Below are positions 60,385-64,000 of a stretch of DNA of 64,000 nucleotides, piece after piece (within the stretch, counting starts at the first letter, position 1; the number at the start of each line of letters is the position of its first letter). A program made the position numbers and the translations under genes. The stretch covers positions 4,687,057-4,751,056 of the forward strand of contig NZ_KB913029.1 in assembly GCF_000384115.1 (NCBI RefSeq), in the 5' to 3' direction. The notes under the pieces are model-generated. The model worked only from the letters and a program-made list of their open reading frames with translations, made no database searches and was not told the DNA's origin. The stretch comes from Sporichthya polymorpha DSM 43042. GTDB lineage: Bacteria; Actinomycetota; Actinomycetes; Sporichthyales; Sporichthyaceae.

Positions 60385-61707
60385 CTACGTTGCCTGCAGG
60401 GTGCGGGCGACGCGGTCCGCAGCCAGCTGTCCGCTGCGCACGGCGCCCTCCACCCACGGCGCGGTCATGTGGTCGCCGGCGAGGTCGATGCGCGACCCCG
60501 GCAGGGCGGCACGGGCGGCCGCGAGGCGCCGCACGGACCCGGCGGTGAACGTCGGGGTGTACGGGTCGTGGCGTACGACCCGACGGCCCGTCACCTGACC
60601 CACCATCTCGGGATGCAGTTTCTCGACGTCGCTCTGCAGTTCGTCGGCGAGCTGTTCGTCGCTCTTCGTGGCAGCGCCCGCACCGTTCGCGGCGGTGACG
60701 AGCCACAGCCCACCCGAGCGCACCCAACCGTTCGCGACGTACACCCCGCCGATCGTCCGGCCGCCCACCTCCGGCGGGGTGATCACCTCCATGCCGACCT
60801 CGCGGCCGCCCGCCCGCAGAGTCAGGGCGTCCCGGGTGCGTAGGTACACGAAGTCGATGCGGGAGTAGGCCGTGCGCGTCAGGTGCTCGCGGACGGGCGC
60901 CGGGGCCTGCGGCCACAACCGGGCCGAGACGTCGGCCGGACAGGCGAGCACAGCCGCCCGGGCCCGGAGCGACCCGCCGTCCGCCGTCCGGACGACGACG
61001 CCGGCACCGTCGTCCTCCACCCGCTCCACCGACGTGCCGAGCCGAACGTCCAGGTCCGCCGCGACCGCGTCGACCCACCGGCTCGCTCCGCCGCGCAGCT
61101 CGCAGAGGTCGCCGGTGAAGACGTGCAGCTGCAGCGCGAGCATCGCGTACGACACCCGCTCGGACGGGACGCCCCAGAGGAACTCGTGGGGGCCCGCGGT
61201 GAAGTAGGTCGACGCTCTCGTCGTCAGACCGGCCGAGGCCGCCCGGGTGTCCAGGTGCGCCAGTCCGACCAGGTCCCCCAGGTCCCGTGCGGCCGCCCGC
61301 TTGGCGAGGAGGGCCGGGATCGCCGCCCGTACGACGGACAGACGGTCGCGCCACCCGAGCGCGCCGAAAGTCAGCGGACCCCGCAGGGACCCGTAGTCGA
61401 CGTGCTCCCACTGCTCTCCCACCCGCACGCCGGCGGAGAACGCCGTCGGCAGGGCGACGACGTCGCCGGCCAGACCGAGTTCGCCGAGCAGCGTGCGGAA
61501 GGCGCGGTACCCGGCGGTGTGGAAGATCCCGCCGTGCTCGTAGTGGTCAGGGCCTTCGCGCTCGGTCCGGATCCGCCCGCCGGAGTGCTGCTCGCGCTCC
61601 AGCAGACGGACCGTCAGCCCACGGGTCGTCAGATTCCGCGCCGCCACGAGGCCGGCCGCGCCGGCCCCGACCACCACCACGTCGACGTCCACGTCCAGGT
61701 CAGTCAT
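60385..61707 (-). CDS. FAD-dependent amine oxidase/protoporphyrinogen oxidase-like
   Basis: 440 aa. Dinucleotide-binding loop VVVGAGAAGLVAARNLTTRG then LLEREQHSGGRIRTE (about 8-45). The C-terminal FAD motif is IDLAGDHMTAPWVEGAVRSGQLAADRV. The middle has HVFTGDLCELRGGASRWVDAVAADL, as in NAD(P)-binding Rossmann-like FAD oxidases acting on amines, carotenoids or porphyrinogens. No signal peptide. ATG 61707 has a TACGCT -10 box at the leaderless distance and no Shine-Dalgarno. The substrate cannot be named; position behind LuxR and SDR suggests control by that regulator. Confidence 0.8.
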   Translation of the reverse strand: MTDLDVDVDVVVVGAGAAGLVAARNLTTRGLTVRLLEREQHSGGRIRTEREGPDHYEHGGIFHTAGYRAFRTLLGELGLAGDVVALPTAFSAGVRVGEQWEHVDYGSLRGPLTFGALGWRDRLSVVRAAIPALLAKRAAARDLGDLVGLAHLDTRAASAGLTTRASTYFTAGPHEFLWGVPSERVSYAMLALQLHVFTGDLCELRGGASRWVDAVAADLDVRLGTSVERVEDDGAGVVVRTADGGSLRARAAVLACPADVSARLWPQAPAPVREHLTRTAYSRIDFVYLRTRDALTLRAGGREVGMEVITPPEVGGRTIGGVYVANGWVRSGGLWLVTAANGAGAATKSDEQLADELQSDVEKLHPEMVGQVTGRRVVRHDPYTPTFTAGSVRRLAAARAALPGSRIDLAGDHMTAPWVEGAVRSGQLAADRVARTLQAT

Positions 61708-61713
61708 GGCGGG

Positions 61714-61719
61714 AGCGTA
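61714..61719 (-). promoter_or_regulatory. -10 box TACGCT, leaderless start of amine oxidase
   Basis: TACGCT on the minus strand ends six bases before the ATG at 61707. Confidence 0.5.
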
Positions 61720-61777
61720 GGGATCAGCTCCGGGCCCGCGGATCCGCACTCGGGGGTGGAAGCGTCCCCCTTCCGGG

Positions 61778-63034
61778 TTACTCCCCCGGCACCCGCTGCT
61801 GCCGCTCGAGCTGCACCCACCGGGAGACCGCCTCCGCGCGGTTGGACGCCCCGAGCTTGCGGAGGATGTGCTTCACGTGGGTCTTCACGGTGCCCTCGGA
61901 GATCACCAGCCGCCGGGCGATCCGCGCGTTGGTGTCGCCCTCGGCCATGCGGCGCAGCACCTCGACCTCGCGTCGCGTCAGCGCGGCCTCCCCGTCGTCA
62001 CCCGGGGCGAGGAAGGTCTGCAGGAACGCGTGCCCGTTGGAGGCGGGCGGATCGCTCGGCGGATCGAGCGGCCGGTGCAAGGACCAGTCCGCCACCGGCA
62101 GCGCGGTCGTCACGCCGGTGACCAGGTTGCCGAGGTCGACGCGAACCGCGTTGAGCCGGTCCAGGACCGCGCTGCGGGCGAGGGCGTAACCGAGGCCCTC
62201 GCCGAAGGCCGCCAGCACCTCGCGGTCGGTCTCGTCGAGGTTGCGCTTCTGGTAGTAGCAGTCGGCGTGGAGGAACCCGACCACGCTCCCGTGCGCGACA
62301 ATCGGCGCGGCGACGTAGGACCGGGACAGCGAGGTCTCCGCGATCGGCCGGTTGACGCCGGGGTTCTCCTGGGCGTCCGAGATCAGCAGCGCGGTCCCGC
62401 GGCGGACCATGTCCCACTCCGGCACGCTCTCGTCGAGCACGACGGGGTTCTCCCGGCCGGCGGCGAGGATCTCCTCCGCCCACCGCGCGTCACGCCCCAC
62501 GTACACCGTCTCCGGGAGCCAGCGGCCGTGGTCGATGCGCGAGACGATCGCGCGGTCGAAGCCGAGGCTGCACACCGCGACCGCGGCCTCGTTGACCAGC
62601 GTCGCCGTCGCGTCGATCCGCCGGAGGGCGGCCAGCGCCTCCCGCACGCGGGCCAGAGCGGCGTCGCGCAGGAGCAGACGCTCGTCACGGATGTCGTCGT
62701 CGAAGGCCTTGAGAGCGCGGAGCAGCTCGATCAGCTCGTCCGGCACCGGCCCGGACCCGTTGACGGGCGCGCCCGCCGACCCGTTCGTCCCGACCGGGTG
62801 CGCTCCGAGGGCGCCGAGGAGGATCTCCCACCCGGCGGCGAGCACGTCATGGGCGGCGGCGTAGTCGACGACGAGCGCGGGGTCCCAGAGGTCGTCGCGT
62901 CCCGTCAGGTCGGCGACGCGGCCCAGCAACGCGCGCAGCTGCTCGCGGCGCCCGGCGGGCAGCAGGTAGCCACGGCCGGGCCAGGGGGCACCGGGGTCCC
63001 GGGAGCGCATGAACTCCACACGGGAGCTGCTCAC
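61778..63034 (-). CDS. LuxR-type regulator with GAF-like sensor
   Basis: 418 aa. The first 100 residues are a helical region; a coiled coil (RDERLLLRDAALARVREALAALRRI) leads to a GAF-like domain (about 140-300: SLGFDRAIVSRIDHGRWLPETVYVG, SYVAAPIVAHGSVVGFLHADCYY). The C-terminal LuxR/NarL helix-turn-helix is at about 345-410: LTRREVEVLRRMAEGDTNARIARRL and EGTVKTHVKHILRKLGASNR. No receiver phosphorylation site. It likely senses a small ligand and activates nearby catabolic genes. Start GTG 63034 is four bases after the SDR stop; an ATG at 63010 is an alternative. Confidence 0.85.
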   Translation of the reverse strand: MSSSRVEFMRSRDPGAPWPGRGYLLPAGRREQLRALLGRVADLTGRDDLWDPALVVDYAAAHDVLAAGWEILLGALGAHPVGTNGSAGAPVNGSGPVPDELIELLRALKAFDDDIRDERLLLRDAALARVREALAALRRIDATATLVNEAAVAVCSLGFDRAIVSRIDHGRWLPETVYVGRDARWAEEILAAGRENPVVLDESVPEWDMVRRGTALLISDAQENPGVNRPIAETSLSRSYVAAPIVAHGSVVGFLHADCYYQKRNLDETDREVLAAFGEGLGYALARSAVLDRLNAVRVDLGNLVTGVTTALPVADWSLHRPLDPPSDPPASNGHAFLQTFLAPGDDGEAALTRREVEVLRRMAEGDTNARIARRLVISEGTVKTHVKHILRKLGASNRAEAVSRWVQLERQQRVPGE

Positions 63035-63038
63035 GGCG

Positions 63039-63869
63039 TCAGCTCACGGAGTCGACGAACAGGTCCGGGGCGAAATCAGGGCCGGCACCGTACTTCGACA
63101 GATCGGTGACGCCGGCCGCGGCGAGCACGTCGTCGTCGATGAGGCACTCCCCGGACCGCCACGGACCCGTGAAGATCGCGACCGCCGCGTCGCCCATGAT
63201 CTCCGGCGACCGCGAGGCGTTCGCGGCGTCGGGGATCAGGTTGATCACCGCCGCCGTCGCGATCGTCGTGCGCGGCCACAGGCAGTTCGCCGCGATGCCG
63301 TCGGACTCGAACTCGGCCGCGAAGCCCAGCGTCAGCAGCGTCATGCCGTACTTGGAGAGCGTGTAGGCCGGGTGCGGGCCGAGCCAGTGCGGCGCCAGGC
63401 TGATCGGCGGCGACAGGGTGAGGATCTGCGCGGCGTCGGAGCGCTTCAGGTGCGGGATGCAGGCCTTCGTCAGCACGAACGTGCCGCGGGTGTTGATCTG
63501 CTGCATCAGGTCGAAGCGCTTGACCGGCAGCTCCTCGGTGCCGGTCAGGTTGAGCGCGCTCGCGTTGTTCACGCAGATGTCGATGCCGCCGAACGTCTCG
63601 ACCGCGGTGTCGACCGCGCGCTGGACGTCCTCCTCGTTGCGCACGTCGCCGACGACCGCGACGGCCTTGCCACCCGCGGCCTCGATCTCGGCGACCGCGG
63701 TATGCACGGTGCCGGGCAGCCGCGGATCCGGCTGATCGGTCTTCGCGAGGAAGACCGTGTTCGCGCCCTCGCGCGCGGCGGCGACCAGGATCGCCAGCCC
63801 GATGCCACGACTTCCGCCGGACATGACGAGCGTCCGGCCGGCCAGCTTCTGGGACGGTGCCGTACCCAA
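63039..63869 (-). CDS. SDR family oxidoreductase (HSDL2-like)
   Basis: 276 aa. GGSRGIGLAILVAAAREGANTVFLAKT (cofactor loop), NNASALNLTGTEELP, LSPPISLAPHWLGPHPAYTLSKYGMTLLTLG with Tyr and Lys of YxxxK, and NCLWPRTTIATAAV. It resembles the N-terminal SDR domain of HSDL2 and actinobacterial relatives, thought to act on steroid- or fatty-type alcohols. TTG 63869 is fixed by AAGGAG six bases upstream. It is the first gene of a minus-strand pair with the LuxR/GAF gene. Confidence 0.83.
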   Translation of the reverse strand: MGTAPSQKLAGRTLVMSGGSRGIGLAILVAAAREGANTVFLAKTDQPDPRLPGTVHTAVAEIEAAGGKAVAVVGDVRNEEDVQRAVDTAVETFGGIDICVNNASALNLTGTEELPVKRFDLMQQINTRGTFVLTKACIPHLKRSDAAQILTLSPPISLAPHWLGPHPAYTLSKYGMTLLTLGFAAEFESDGIAANCLWPRTTIATAAVINLIPDAANASRSPEIMGDAAVAIFTGPWRSGECLIDDDVLAAAGVTDLSKYGAGPDFAPDLFVDSVS

Positions 63870-63984
63870 GGGGGACTCCTTCGCCGGGTACTACGCGGGG
63901 TACTCCCGCGGCGTCCGGGGGGATGAACCGGACGGCCGGAGCCTAGTGGGCTGGGTCATACACCGGAAACCTTGACATCGGCTC

Positions 63985-64000
63985 CAGTCAACGGTGACTG
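63985..64000. promoter_or_regulatory. Palindrome CAGTCA-N4-TGACTG at the right edge
   Basis: Perfect 6-bp arms with a 4-base spacer, about 116 bases upstream of the SDR at 63869; may extend past the window. A TTGAC...GTCAA pair (63972-63991) overlaps it. Possible operator. Confidence 0.35.

Noticed and set aside
1-64000. rRNA, tRNA, prophage, insertion sequence or integrase
   Set aside because: No such genes, terminal repeats or cloverleaf-like stretches were noticed when reading both strands.

Overview
The window is very GC-rich with dense, short-spaced genes, frequent GTG/TTG starts, many 4-base start/stop overlaps, Tat lipoproteins, WhiA, and a mycofactocin-type dehydrogenase. This points to a filamentous or soil actinomycete. 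A Frankiales/Sporichthya-like genome is my guess; nothing here fixes the genus. No rRNA, tRNA, transposase, integrase, phage gene or CRISPR array is visible.

Layout. (1) 0.2-1.6 kb: a secreted His-rich SURNod19-like protein and a small coiled-coil protein with a 4 x 21 bp repeat. (2) 1.7-11.6 kb, minus strand: the conserved block uvrA - (three tandem Tat/lipobox Rieske 2Fe-2S proteins) - uvrC - rapZ - yvcK - whiA. (3) 11.7-16.3 kb: a secreted FnIII-like protein, a decayed vapBC toxin-antitoxin relic, an MBL-fold hydrolase and two secreted SGNH/GDSL proteins. (4) 16.3-46.6 kb: a large cell-surface glycan region. It holds an acyltransferase-3/SGNH O-acylase; a CDP-sugar operon (rfbF, rfbG, C-methyltransferase, 3,5-epimerase, reductase, two more methyltransferases, GT2); a sulfotransferase; a long minus-strand run (two GH16 proteins, a GT2-TagF fusion, gmd, rmd, FkbM methyltransferase, a GT-GT-methyltransferase fusion, another methyltransferase); then a second sugar-nucleotide module (LegB-like dehydratase, nucleotidyltransferase, SDR) with two more GT2 enzymes. 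(5) 46.8-64 kb: fatty/alicyclic acyl-CoA catabolism. It has two paired acyl-CoA dehydrogenases, a double-hotdog MaoC protein, an ACAD10/11-type kinase, an alpha/beta hydrolase, several SDRs, a crotonase, a MarR and a LuxR/GAF regulator and an FAD amine oxidase, with two near-duplicate orphan LivK-type binding lipoproteins at 46.8 and 58.6 kb.

How it fits together. The glycan region appears to make at least three activated deoxysugars: a CDP-linked C-methylated 6-deoxyhexose, GDP-D-rhamnose, and a product of the LegB-like module. It then assembles a methylated, perhaps sulfated and acylated, phosphate-containing surface polymer. No flippase or polymerase lies inside the window. The catabolic region resembles steroid or other ring-acid side-chain degradation, but the substrate cannot be read from sequence alone.

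A recurrent regulatory feature is a TANNNT box 6 (once 7) bases before a start codon. It is seen at eight genes and implies leaderless transcripts. Starts given here use this rule, Shine-Dalgarno spacing and family alignment from memory. No similarity search was run.
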